DNA from: Thermus sp. JCM 17653
GTDB lineage: Bacteria; Deinococcota; Deinococci; Deinococcales; Thermaceae
NCBI GenBank assembly: GCA_001311585.1
Contig: BBBN01000057.1
Location: 1-9,103 of the forward strand
Length of the DNA: 9,103 bases
Direction of reading: 5' to 3'
Below the pieces are notes generated by a model. The model was given only the letters and a program-made list of their open reading frames with translations, was not told where the DNA came from and did not search any database. Shown one piece after another: positions 1 to 6,657 of the stretch. Made by a program: the position numbers and the translations under genes. Position 1 is the first letter of the stretch; each line of letters begins with the position of its first letter.

Positions 1-166
1 GCCACCTCCCCGACCCGCCTGGCCTCTAGCCCCCCGTGCCAGGGGAGGAGGACACAGGCCTCCACCCCCAGAGGCTTCAGGGCCTTGGGAAGGGCCCCCA
101 CCACTCGGCCAGCCCCCCCACCTTCACCAGGGGGTAGGCCTCGGGGGCCACGTGGAGCACGCGCAT
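1..166 (-). CDS. glgA: Glycogen synthase GlgA, N-terminal part (partial at left edge, one frameshift)
   Basis: This is the 5' end of a bacterial GT5 glycogen synthase, which transfers glucose from ADP-glucose to the growing alpha-1,4-glucan in the cytoplasm. The ATG is at 166-164. The protein opens MRVLHVAPEAYPLVKVGGLA, which carries the family signature V-A-x-E-x-x-P-x-x-K-V-G-G-L; Lys15 of KVGGL is the conserved ADP-glucose contact. After Ala-Glu the reading frame is lost: one base appears to be missing near 104 (GAG-TGG where GAG-GTG is expected). Restoring it gives EVVGALPKALKPLGVEACVL and then VLLPWHGGLEARRVGEVA to the window edge, which is good GlgA sequence. The start overlaps the upstream TGA by one base (TGATG), and a G-rich ribosome-binding tract lies just before it. 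Only about 56 of the roughly 440-480 residues usual for the family are present. The identification is firm; the break is probably a sequence error. Confidence 0.9.
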
Positions 167-541
167 CACTCCCCCCCCTTCCAGACCCCCTGGGGAAGGG
201 GCAGGGCCCCCTCGAGGCCGCCCAGGTAGAGGTAAGCCCAAGCCTCCAGGGGCCCTTCCTCGGTCTCCACCCGCACCCGCACCCGCCGGTACTCCTCCCC
301 CTCCTCCTCCAGGGCGTCCAAAAGGGGAAGGGCCTCGGAGGCCAGGCAAAGCACCTCCCATAGACCTCCCCTCCCCCGGCACCATGGCGGGGTAGGCGTA
401 GGGGCGGTGGGGGCCCCGGGGAAGGTGATAAAGGTGGAATCCCTCCACAAAGCCGGGAAGGACCCGGCGGAGGTAGGGGGCCACCAGGGGGTGGTTCCTC
501 TCCCCCCGCTTCAAGGTCCCGTAGGCGAAGACCCGCTCCAC
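166..541 (-). CDS. Gamma-glutamylcyclotransferase-like (AIG2/GGCT fold) small protein, two single-base deletions
   Basis: This small GGCT/AIG2-family protein belongs to a fold that typically releases 5-oxoproline from gamma-glutamyl amino acids or amines. The start is a GTG at 541-539 overlapping the upstream TAG by one base (TAGTG). The N-terminus MERVFAYGTLKRGERNHPL contains the family motif Y-G-[ST]-L-x-x-G. As given, the frame breaks near 368-376. Inserting one G before TCTATG and one after ATGGG yields GEGRVYGEVLCLASEALPLL, matching the G-x-V-Y-E/G-V-x-x-L-x-x-L-D core, followed by the Glu-rich segment LDALEEEGEEYRRV where the catalytic Glu is usually found. The protein ends at the TGA at 168-166. 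With both bases restored the gene is 378 nt (125 aa), within the usual 110-150. The substrate is unknown. The gene sits between a response regulator and glgA, apparently cotranscribed with both. Confidence 0.8.
169..180 (-). promoter_or_regulatory. Ribosome-binding site of glgA
   Basis: On the minus strand the bases before the glgA ATG read GAAGGGGGGGGAGTG. This purine tract can pair with the 16S anti-Shine-Dalgarno end. It lies inside the last codons of the upstream gene, and together with the one-base TGATG overlap it suggests that glgA is translated by reinitiation or coupling. The exact number of Gs is uncertain because homopolymers in this sequence look error-prone. Confidence 0.5.
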
Positions 542-1215
542 TACTCCCCCAGGAAGCGGTATCCCAAGCCCACCACCGTCTCGATAAAGCGGGGGGCCAG
601 GGGGTCGTCCCGGAGCTTCTTACGGAGGAGGCGGATGTAGGCGTCCACCACCCGCTCGCTTCCCTCAAAGTCCGGGCCCCAGACCCTTTCCACAAGCTCC
701 TCCCGGGTGAAGACCCGGCCCGGGGCCTGGGCCAGGGCCAAAAGCAGGCTCATCTCCGTGGGGGAAAGCCTTAGGGGCTCCCCTTCCAGGTAGGCCCGCC
801 GCCCCTCCAGGTCCAGCTCCAAGGGCCCGAAGCGCCGCCTCCCCTCCTTCCCGGACCGGCGCAAGAGGGCCTTGAGGCGGGCGAGGAGCTCCTTGAGGGA
901 AAAGGGCTTGCCCAGGTAGTCGTCCGCCCCCTCCAAAAGCCCCTCCACCCGGCTGTCCTCGTCCGCCCGCCCCGTGAGGAGCAGGACGGGAAGGAGAGGG
1001 TCCAGGGAACGGAGCTCCTTCAAGACCTCTAACCCCTCCACATCCGGTAGGCCCCGGTCCAGGACCACCAGGTCCGGCCTCGCCCCCTCCCACACCCGGT
1101 CCAGAGCCTCCCTCCCCGAGCGGACCCAGTGGACCTGGAACCCCTCCTTTTCCAAAAAGCGCTTCACCAACTCGCCCACCTGGGGGTCGTCCTCCACCAA
1201 GAGAATCCTTCCCAT
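541..1215 (-). CDS. OmpR/PhoB-family DNA-binding response regulator (orphan)
   Basis: This is a two-component response regulator of 224 aa. The receiver domain (about 1-115) has the acidic pair Asp9/Asp10, phospho-acceptor Asp53 in LVVLDRGLPD, Thr81 in LLLTG and Lys103 in GKPF. The C-terminal winged helix (about 125-224) shows LSPTEMSLLLALAQAPGRVF, a VDAYIRLLRKKL recognition helix and the terminal ETVVGLGYRF hairpin, all typical of OmpR/PhoB transcription factors. I chose ATG 1215 because GGGG at 1226-1223 is correctly spaced. A GTG at 1236, in GTGA overlap with the upstream stop, would add seven residues (MSIRGNI) and is the alternative. No histidine kinase is visible in the window, so its partner must be elsewhere. 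It shows no frameshift, unlike its neighbours. Its place in the operon suggests, but does not show, a link to glycogen control. Confidence 0.93.
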   Translation of the reverse strand: MGRILLVEDDPQVGELVKRFLEKEGFQVHWVRSGREALDRVWEGARPDLVVLDRGLPDVEGLEVLKELRSLDPLLPVLLLTGRADEDSRVEGLLEGADDYLGKPFSLKELLARLKALLRRSGKEGRRRFGPLELDLEGRRAYLEGEPLRLSPTEMSLLLALAQAPGRVFTREELVERVWGPDFEGSERVVDAYIRLLRKKLRDDPLAPRFIETVVGLGYRFLGE

Positions 1216-1222
1216 AATGTTT

Positions 1223-1226
1223 CCCC
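1223..1226 (-). promoter_or_regulatory. Ribosome-binding site deciding the response-regulator start
   Basis: On the minus strand TTCGGGGAAACATT precedes ATG 1215, leaving seven bases between GGGG and the start. The GTG at 1236 has no comparable purine block but overlaps the upstream TGA, so coupled initiation there is also possible. Confidence 0.4.
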
Positions 1227-1232
1227 GAATAC

Positions 1233-1918
1233 TCACCGCCCCAGAACCAGCACCACCCCGGGATACTCCCCCTCCGGCAATCCCAGAAGCCGCGCCACCT
1301 CCTCGTCGTAAAAGGTTTCCGCGGGGTAGGCGGCCAGACCTTGGCCCACCGCGGCGAGCAAGGCGAGGGACGCGGCGTAGCCTGCCTCTAAAAGAGCATA
1401 GCGGTACCCCCTAAGGCCGTACAAGGCCTCGCTCCTCTCCGGTACCAGGGTGAAGGCAAGGAGGGCCGCCACCCTTTCCAAGGCCAGGCCCATAAGGGCC
1501 TCGGACACGGGGCCGCCTCGGCCCGGGGGGAGATCTGGAAGAGCTGGTGCTCCTTGGGAAAGTAGTGGTAGACCCCGGGAAACACCCCCTCCACCCGGAA
1601 GGCCACCAGGTAGGCCTCGAGGGGGTAGGCCTCCCCCGCCGAGGGGAATCCCCGGCGCCCCTCCCGCTCCGCCAGGGGATAAAGCACCTGGGAAAGGTCC
1701 TTCAAGGTGAGGGCCGAGCCCACCTCGGGAAGAAGGGGCTTCAGATGGGCCATGGCGCGAAACAAGGGGGGACCCCCTTCCCCCCGGAAGGGGGGCAGGG
1801 CCTGGGTCTCCAGGGGGTTGGCGTAGACCTTGGCCTTAGGCCTCCGCTTTAGGGGGAGCTCGTCTCCCGGGCTCAAGCGGGTAAGGCGGTAGAAGAGCTT
1901 GCCGGGGTGCTTCTCCAT
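1233..1918 (-). CDS. SagB-type nitroreductase-like FMN oxidoreductase (one frameshift)
   Basis: This looks like a stand-alone SagB/ThcOx-type flavin oxidoreductase. The characterised members use FMN to oxidise thiazolines and oxazolines in ribosomal peptides; other members have unknown substrates. ATG 1918 lies two bases after the glgC stop (TAG-CC-ATG). Family motifs are the N-terminal [29 protein letters not shown] (about 89-105), [15 protein letters not shown] (about 115-129) and, near the C-terminus, [20 protein letters not shown]. The frame breaks in the G run at 1509-1512: one missing base turns [16 protein letters not shown] into an unrelated reading. Restored, the gene is 687 nt and encodes 228 aa, normal for a single SagB domain, ending at the TGA at 1235-1233. 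No cyclodehydratase, precursor peptide or RiPP transporter is in the window, so a peptide-modifying role has no support here. Its substrate is unknown. Confidence 0.82.
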
Positions 1919-1920
1919 GG

Positions 1921-3161
1921 CTAGAAGCGGTAGCCTTGGGCACCACCACCACGCCCTCGGGGGTGACGGTGAAGCCCCGGGCGCGGTCCAGCTCCAGGTC
2001 GTAGCCGATCTCGGTGTGGGGGGGATTTTCACGTTCTTGTCCACGATGGCGTTCCGGATGCGGCAGTAGCGCCCCACCTCCACGTCGTCGAAGAGCACGG
2101 AGCGCTCCACGAGGCTGTAGGAGTTCACCCGCACCCGGCGAAAGAGGACCGACTCCCGCACCGTCCCCCCGCTCACGATGACCCCGCCGGCGAGAAGGCT
2201 ATTTAAGGCCCGCCCCACCCGCTCCCCGGTCTCGTGGACGAACTTGGCGGGAGGGCTGAAGAGGTTGGCGGTGCGGAGGGGCCACTCGGGGTTGAAGAGG
2301 TCAAACTCGGGGACCACCTTCACCAGATCCATGCTGGCCTCGTAGTAGGCGTCCAGGGTGCCCACGTCCCGCCAGTAGAGGTTGGGGCCCTCCTGGCCGG
2401 GGATGGGGTTGCGGTGGAAGTCGTAGGCGTAGACCCTGTACCCCTCCTTCAGGGCCCGGGGGATCACGTCCTTGCCGAAGTCGTGGGCACTGGTCTCGTC
2501 CCGAGCGTCGGCCTCCAGGAGCTCAAAGAGGGCCTCCGTGCGGAAGATGTAGTTCCCCATGGAGGCCAGGGCCAGGTGGGGCCTCTGGGGGATGGGCTTG
2601 GGGACCTTGGGCTTTTCCTGGAACTCGGTGATGCGCCACTCCTCGTCCACCTGCAAGACACCGAAGCGGCCCGCTTCCTCCACGGGCACGGGGTAGGCGG
2701 CGATGGTGATGTCTGCCCGCTTTTCCCGGTGGTACTCCACCATGTGGCGCACGTTCATCTTGAAGATGTGATCCCCCCCAAAGACGGCCACCTCCTCGGG
2801 GGCATGGTTCTGCACCAGGTGCAGGTTTTGGTAGATGGCGTCGGCGGTGCCCCGGTACCAGACGGGCCCAAGCTCCTCGTACCGGTACATCTGGGCGGGC
2901 ACCAGGAGGATGAAGTGGTCCTCCAAGAAGGCCCCGAAGCGCCAGTAGCGTTGGATGTGCTCGGTGAGGGACTGGGCCTTGTACTGGGTTAGGACGTAGA
3001 TGGCGTAGATCCCCGAGTTCACAAAGTTGTTCAGGACGAAGTCAATGATGCGGTACTTGGCCCCGAAGCACGGCGGGCTTGGCCCGCTTGGCGGTGAGGG
3101 GATAAAGGCGGCTTCCCTGCCCCCCGGCGAGAATCATCCCCAAGACCTCCACCTTGACCAT
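1921..3161 (-). CDS. glgC: Glucose-1-phosphate adenylyltransferase GlgC (three frameshift sites)
   Basis: ADP-glucose pyrophosphorylase converts glucose-1-phosphate and ATP to ADP-glucose and PPi, the committed step of bacterial glycogen synthesis. In reconstructed numbering the N-terminal nucleotidyltransferase domain has [18 protein letters not shown] (13-30), FGGDHIF with Asp131, FQEKPK with the glucose-phosphate lysine near 184, and WRDVGT (264-269). The C-terminal left-handed beta-helix shows hexapeptide-like repeats ([20 protein letters not shown] and on). The frame is lost at about 3068 (two bases missing; [14 protein letters not shown] expected), in the G run at 2018-2024 (one missing; [15 protein letters not shown] expected) and near 1935 (one missing; the C-terminus becomes VVVVPKGYRF then TAG at 1923-1921). 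Adding these four bases gives 1245 nt, exactly 415 codons (414 aa), a normal GlgC length. It is first in the minus-strand operon. Confidence 0.95.
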
Positions 3162-3228
3162 GGAATCCCCCTTTGCCGGTAGTTTACCCTAGGACCCCCG
3201 GGACAAAGGCCCGGGTATAGTGGGCCCG
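3162..3228. promoter_or_regulatory. Divergent glgC / lonC promoter region
   Basis: This 67-bp spacer lies between two divergently read genes and must hold both promoters unless they start further out. On the plus strand TATAGT at 3216-3221 ends seven bases before the lonC ATG at 3229, so transcription would start at or next to the A of the ATG, giving a leaderless mRNA; no good -35 is seen 16-18 bp upstream. On the minus strand TAAACT (3186-3181) is a weak -10 candidate for glgC. Two CCCGGG hexamers at 3197-3202 and 3210-3215, seven bases apart, could form a 6-bp stem or a paired protein site just upstream of the lonC -10. Confidence 0.5.
3167..3174 (-). promoter_or_regulatory. Ribosome-binding site of glgC
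   Basis: AAAGGGGG on the minus strand, five bases before ATG 3161, is a good Shine-Dalgarno sequence and supports this start. It implies a transcript with a short leader beginning within the divergent spacer. A possible -10 is TAAACT (3186-3181), but I see no convincing -35 at normal spacing. Confidence 0.55.
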
Positions 3229-5315
3229 ATGAGGGTTTCTGCCCTGCGCTGGTTCACCCCCCCCACGAGGCCCAAACCCGCCCCGCCCTTTTTCGGCCAG
3301 GAGCGGGCCCTGAAGGCCCTCGAGGCCGCCTTCCGCCAGGGCGGGCACGGCTATTTGGTGGGCCCAAGCGGCTTGGCAAGCGCAAGCGCCTCCTCGCCTA
3401 CCTCAAGGGGCGCGCCTTCCCCAAGGAGGAGCTGGTCTACCTCCCCCTGGGGGAGGAAGCTTCCCCCTCCTCCTCCCCGAGGGAGAAGGCCGGGCCCTCC
3501 TGGAGGAGGTGGAGGCCCTACTCTCCGAGTTCACCCCGGCCCTCTTCCGGGAAAAGGGCTTTCTCTACGCCAAAAGCCTGGTGGAGGCCCGCTACCAAAG
3601 GGAGGCCGAGGCCCTTCTGGAGGCCCTGGGCAAAGAGGCCAAGTCCCACGGCTTCGTCCTGGAGGAAGGGGAGGAAAGCCTCAAGCTCTCCGGCCAAGGC
3701 CCCCTGCCCCCGGAGCTTTCCGCCAGGCTGGAGGAGACGGTCCTGGCCTACGTGGAGGCCCGGCAGAAGGCCCAGGCGGAGGTGGCCGCCTTGAGGCGGA
3801 GCTTCGCCGAGCGCTTCCTCTCGCCCAAGGCGGAGGGGCTCAAGAAACGCTTCCCCGAGGCCAGGGCCTACGTGGACTGGGTGCTGGAAACCCTCCTGCG
3901 GGCCGCGGCCTTGGAGGAAGAGCCCCTGGCCTTTAGCCTCCTCCCCCACCTCCTGGTGGCGGGGGGCGACCGGGTGGTCTACGAGCCCAACCCCATCCCG
4001 GAAAGGCTTTTCGGCCACTTGGAGTACGAGGCCCGGGAAGGGGTCCTCACCACCCACCTGGGGCTTCTCCGCCCCGGGGCCTTGCACCGGGCCACGGGGG
4101 GGGTGTTGGTCCTCGAGGCCCACCGGGTCCTGGAGCTCGGAAGCTACCCCCTCCTCAAGCGGACCCTGGCCACCGGGGAGGTGGAGCCCCTCACCCCCAG
4201 GCCCGAGGTCAAAGGCCCCTGGCTCAAGCCCGCCCCCCTCAAAGCCCAGGTCTTCCTGGTGGGCCCCCCGGAGGTCATGGCCTTCCTGGAGGAGGACGAG
4301 GAGTTTCTGGAGCTTTTCCCTTTCCGAGTGGAGTTTAGCCCGGAAATCCCTTACACCGAGGAGAACCTGGCCTACCTGGGAGGGTTCCTGGAGGCCGAGG
4401 GCGTCCCCCTCACCCCCGAGGGCCTGGCCGCCCTGGCGGACGAGGCAAGGCGCCTGGCCGGCCACCGGGAGCGCTTAGACGCCCGGCTTTACCGCCTTCT
4501 GGACCTGGCGCGGGAAGCCCAGAGCCTCAAGGCCCCCGTGGACAAGGAGGCGGTGCGGGAGGCGGTGAGGTCCAGGGAGGAGCGCTTCGGCCTGGAAGAG
4601 GAGCTCTACCTGGAGGAAATCCGGGAAGGGGTGGTGGCCCTGGAAGTCCAGGGAGAGCGGGTGGGGGAGGTGAAGGGCCTGGTGGTGGTGGAGGGCCCCC
4701 TCCCCATGGGCCGCCCCGTGCGCATCACCGCCCAGGCGGGGCCGGGGCGGGAGGGGGTGCTCTCCATTGACCGGGAGGTGGGCCTGGGGGGCCAGGTCTT
4801 CCACAAGGCCGTCCTCACCCTGGCGGGGTACCTGCGGGGCACCTATGCGCAGCTCGGGGCCCTCTCCGCCACGGTGAGCCTGGTCTTTGAGCAGAGCTAC
4901 GGGGGCCTCGAGGGGGACTCGGCGGGCCTCGCCGAGCTACTGGCGGTGCTTTCCGCCATCTCCGGCCTTCCCCTGAGGCAGGACCTGGCGGTGACCGGGG
5001 CCATAGACCAGACGGGAAGGGTCCTCGCCGTGGGCCGGGTGGCGGAAAAGGTGGAGGGCTTTTTTTCGCGTCTGCCAGACCCTGGGCCTCACCGGCACCC
5101 AGGGGGTGGTCCTGCCCAAGGCCAACCTCCCCCACCTCACCTTACGGGAGGAGGTGGTGGAGGCGGTGGAGAAGGGCGTCTTCCACCTCTACGCCGTGGA
5201 GGAGGTGGACGAGGCGGTGGAGCTCCTCTTCGGGCGCAGGGCCTACTGGGTGCACGAGAAGGTGCGGGAGGCCCTGGAGCACTTCCAGAAGCTGGAGAAC
5301 GGGGAGGAGAAGTAA
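3229..5315 (+). CDS. lonC: Lon-like protease LonC with degenerate ATPase domain (three frameshift sites)
   Basis: This cytoplasmic Lon-family Ser-Lys protease matches the Thermus/Meiothermus LonC type, whose AAA-like domain does not power unfolding. At 45-52 it has GPSGLGKR, a Walker A loop with Arg in place of Ser/Thr; at 291-298 GGVLVLEA stands where Walker B normally has hydrophobics then Asp-Glu. A long charged helical insert (about 100-200) includes EARQKAQAEVAALRRSF. The protease domain (about 495-690) has Ser565 in GLEGDSAGLAELLAVL and Lys608 in GRVAEKVEGF, 43 residues apart, as I recall for Meiothermus LonC. Frame breaks: one base missing at about 3375 (GLGKRKRLLAYLKG), one missing at about 3459 (GEEAFPLLLPEGEG), one extra T in the run 5060-5066 (GFFRVCQTLGLTG). 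The net correction gives 2088 nt, 695 aa. ATG 3229 is preferred over GTG 3220 because of the TATAGT box. It precedes two co-directional genes. Confidence 0.92.
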
Positions 5316-5325
5316 ACTTGGGGCG

Positions 5326-5682
5326 ATGGCCAAGAAAAACACCCCCTCTAAACGGCAGCTGGAACTCCGCATAAGCGGCCAGCTTTTTGAGATCCCGCCC
5401 CTATGGGACGTCCTCCTCATCGGACGCCATGCCCCCATCGGCCCCGAAGCGGCGCGGCGCATGGCGGAAAGCCTGGCTCCCGGCCAGTTCACCCTCCTTA
5501 AGGTGGAGAAGGGGCCAGTGGAAGCTTTTCTAGTTCGGAAAAGCCTTCTGCAGGCCCTGGCGCCTGAAGCCATCGAGGAGGTGCTCCTGGAAGAGCTTGC
5601 TCCTCTCCTTTCCGAGGAACAAGTGGTGCGAGCTCAGGTAGAAGTGGTGCTTCACACAGGAAGAACTATCCGGTTAGACTAG
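5326..5682 (+). CDS. Uncharacterised 118-aa protein between lonC and the CBS-GGDEF gene
   Basis: I do not recognise this protein. It is 118 aa with a basic start (MAKKNTPSKRQLELRISGQL), a hydrophobic stretch (PPLWDVLLIG) too short for a confident membrane span, a Leu/Glu-rich helical part (LLQALAPEAIEEVLLEELAPLL, about 73-94, in two heptad-like runs) and a beta-like end (VRAQVEVVLHTGRTIRLD). No Cys pairs, signal peptide or catalytic motif are seen. It starts 10 nt after the lonC stop with no well-spaced ribosome-binding site (GGGG sits only two bases before the ATG), so translation may be coupled to lonC; the next gene follows after 6 nt. By my count 26 of its last 54 codons end in A or T, many more than in adjoining genes. 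This could mean recent acquisition or selection for the promoter embedded in its 3' end. The unbroken frame and tight spacing support a real gene. Confidence 0.75.
   Translation: MAKKNTPSKRQLELRISGQLFEIPPLWDVLLIGRHAPIGPEAARRMAESLAPGQFTLLKVEKGPVEAFLVRKSLLQALAPEAIEEVLLEELAPLLSEEQVVRAQVEVVLHTGRTIRLD
5651..5680 (+). promoter_or_regulatory. Candidate internal promoter for the CBS-GGDEF gene
   Basis: TTCACA (5651-5656, one change from the TTGACA -35 consensus) is followed after 18 bp by TAGACT (5675-5680, a TAnnnT -10). Eight bases later comes ATG 5689, so this would give a nearly leaderless mRNA. No Shine-Dalgarno sequence precedes that ATG, which fits. The box lies inside the AT-richer 3' end of the 118-aa gene. 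Confidence 0.45.
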
Positions 5683-5688
5683 CTACCA

Positions 5689-6657
5689 ATGCTCCGGGTA
5701 GCGGAGGTCATGGCCCCGGATCCCTTTCGGGTGGACCCTTGGACGAGCGTGCGGGAGGCCGCCCGGCTTATGGCCCAGCTGCGGGTAGGCAGCCTTGTAG
5801 TGGTGGAAGACGGCCAGGTCCTGGGGGTGGTGACCAGCCGCGACCTCTGCGGGGCCCACCCCAACCGCCTGGTGGTGGACGTGCTCAAAGGACCCCCGGT
5901 GGCGATTTCCCCAGAGGCAAGCCTCCTGGAGGCCAAGAGCCTGATGGAGGCCAAGGGCCTGGAGCGGCTTTTGGTCATGCGGAACGGAGTGCTTCTCGGG
6001 ATCCTCACCCAAGGAGCCCTGGCCTTCGCCCTGGGCCAGCACTTTGACCCCCTCACCGGCCTCCCGCGGGCCGACCTTTTGCGCCACCACCTGGAAAGCC
6101 TCCTGGCCCAGGGGAAGGACCCCACCCTCCTCTTCGTGGACCTAGACGACTTTGGCCGCCTCAACAAGGAAAACGGCCACCCCTTTGGGGACCGGGTCCT
6201 AAAAGCCTTGGGCCGGCGGCTGAAGGCTTTCGCCCAAGACCTGGGCGGGGAGGCCTACCGCTACGGGGGGGACGAGTTCGCCTTGGTCTTTCCTCGGCCC
6301 CGACAGGTCCTTCTCCCCGCCCTTCCCGAGCTTCTGCAGCCCTTAGAAGTGGAAGGGGAAAGGGTGAGCTTCTCCGTGGGCGTGGCCGGAGGGAGGCGAC
6401 GGCAAGGACGGGTGCCGGCCAACCCCTCGGCCACGGCCGACGACCTTCTAAAGCTCGCCAGCCTGGCCTCCACCCACGCCAAGCGCCAAGGCTTAGGCTG
6501 GGCCCCGGCGGAGGCCCTCAAGGCGGAGGAAGAGGCTCCAGAAGGAGCGTCCTCCCCAAAGGAGCCCCAAAGCGCATGGGGAGGTAATCACCGCGCCACC
6601 AGAGGGCCAGGAGGTCGGCGTAGTGGGGGGAAAAGAGGTGGCCCGACTGGCCCATAG
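5689..6657 (+). CDS. CBS-pair / GGDEF domain protein (putative diguanylate cyclase)
   Basis: This is a cytoplasmic signalling protein of 322 aa as read. Two CBS motifs come first (about 7-58, with VAEVMAPDPFRVDP and GVVTSRDL; about 66-116, with AISPEASLLEAKSLM and GILTQGAL); CBS pairs usually bind adenine nucleotides. A GGDEF domain follows (about 118-285): FDPLTGLPRADLL, the metal-site motif LFVDLDDFGRLN, YGGDEF at 192-197 (intact catalytic signature), SFSVGVAG, and a C-terminal helix ending THAKRQGLG. Diguanylate cyclase activity (2 GTP to cyclic di-GMP) is therefore plausible. The RxxD product-inhibition site five residues before GGDEF is absent. No membrane segment is present. The last 30 or so residues (Gly/Arg-rich, past SAWGG) overlap the convergent acylase and look artificial: one missing base between about 6520 and 6585 would put TAA 6585-6587 in frame. 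The start follows the preceding stop by 6 nt. Confidence 0.9.
   Translation: MLRVAEVMAPDPFRVDPWTSVREAARLMAQLRVGSLVVVEDGQVLGVVTSRDLCGAHPNRLVVDVLKGPPVAISPEASLLEAKSLMEAKGLERLLVMRNGVLLGILTQGALAFALGQHFDPLTGLPRADLLRHHLESLLAQGKDPTLLFVDLDDFGRLNKENGHPFGDRVLKALGRRLKAFAQDLGGEAYRYGGDEFALVFPRPRQVLLPALPELLQPLEVEGERVSFSVGVAGGRRRQGRVPANPSATADDLLKLASLASTHAKRQGLGWAPAEALKAEEEAPEGASSPKEPQSAWGGNHRATRGPGGRRSGGKRGGPTGP

Noticed and set aside
2234..2992. 252-codon open frame on the plus strand antisense to glgC
   Set aside because: It is Gly/Val/His-rich without any domain and mirrors glgC codons; such frames are common opposite GC-rich genes.
1388..3022. A fused GlgC-SagB protein, as one long minus-strand frame suggests
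   Set aside because: The join arises only from two missing bases near 2020 and 1935. Correcting them restores the glgC stop at 1921-1923 and a separate start at 1918.
3518..4465. 315-codon minus-strand open frame opposite lonC
   Set aside because: Low-complexity Gly/Gln/Leu protein with no motifs, wholly antisense to a well-supported protease gene.
5142..5573. Minus-strand open frame across the lonC / 118-aa gene junction
   Set aside because: Its Arg/Ser-rich then Leu/His-rich translation is a reverse-frame artefact of the two plus-strand genes.
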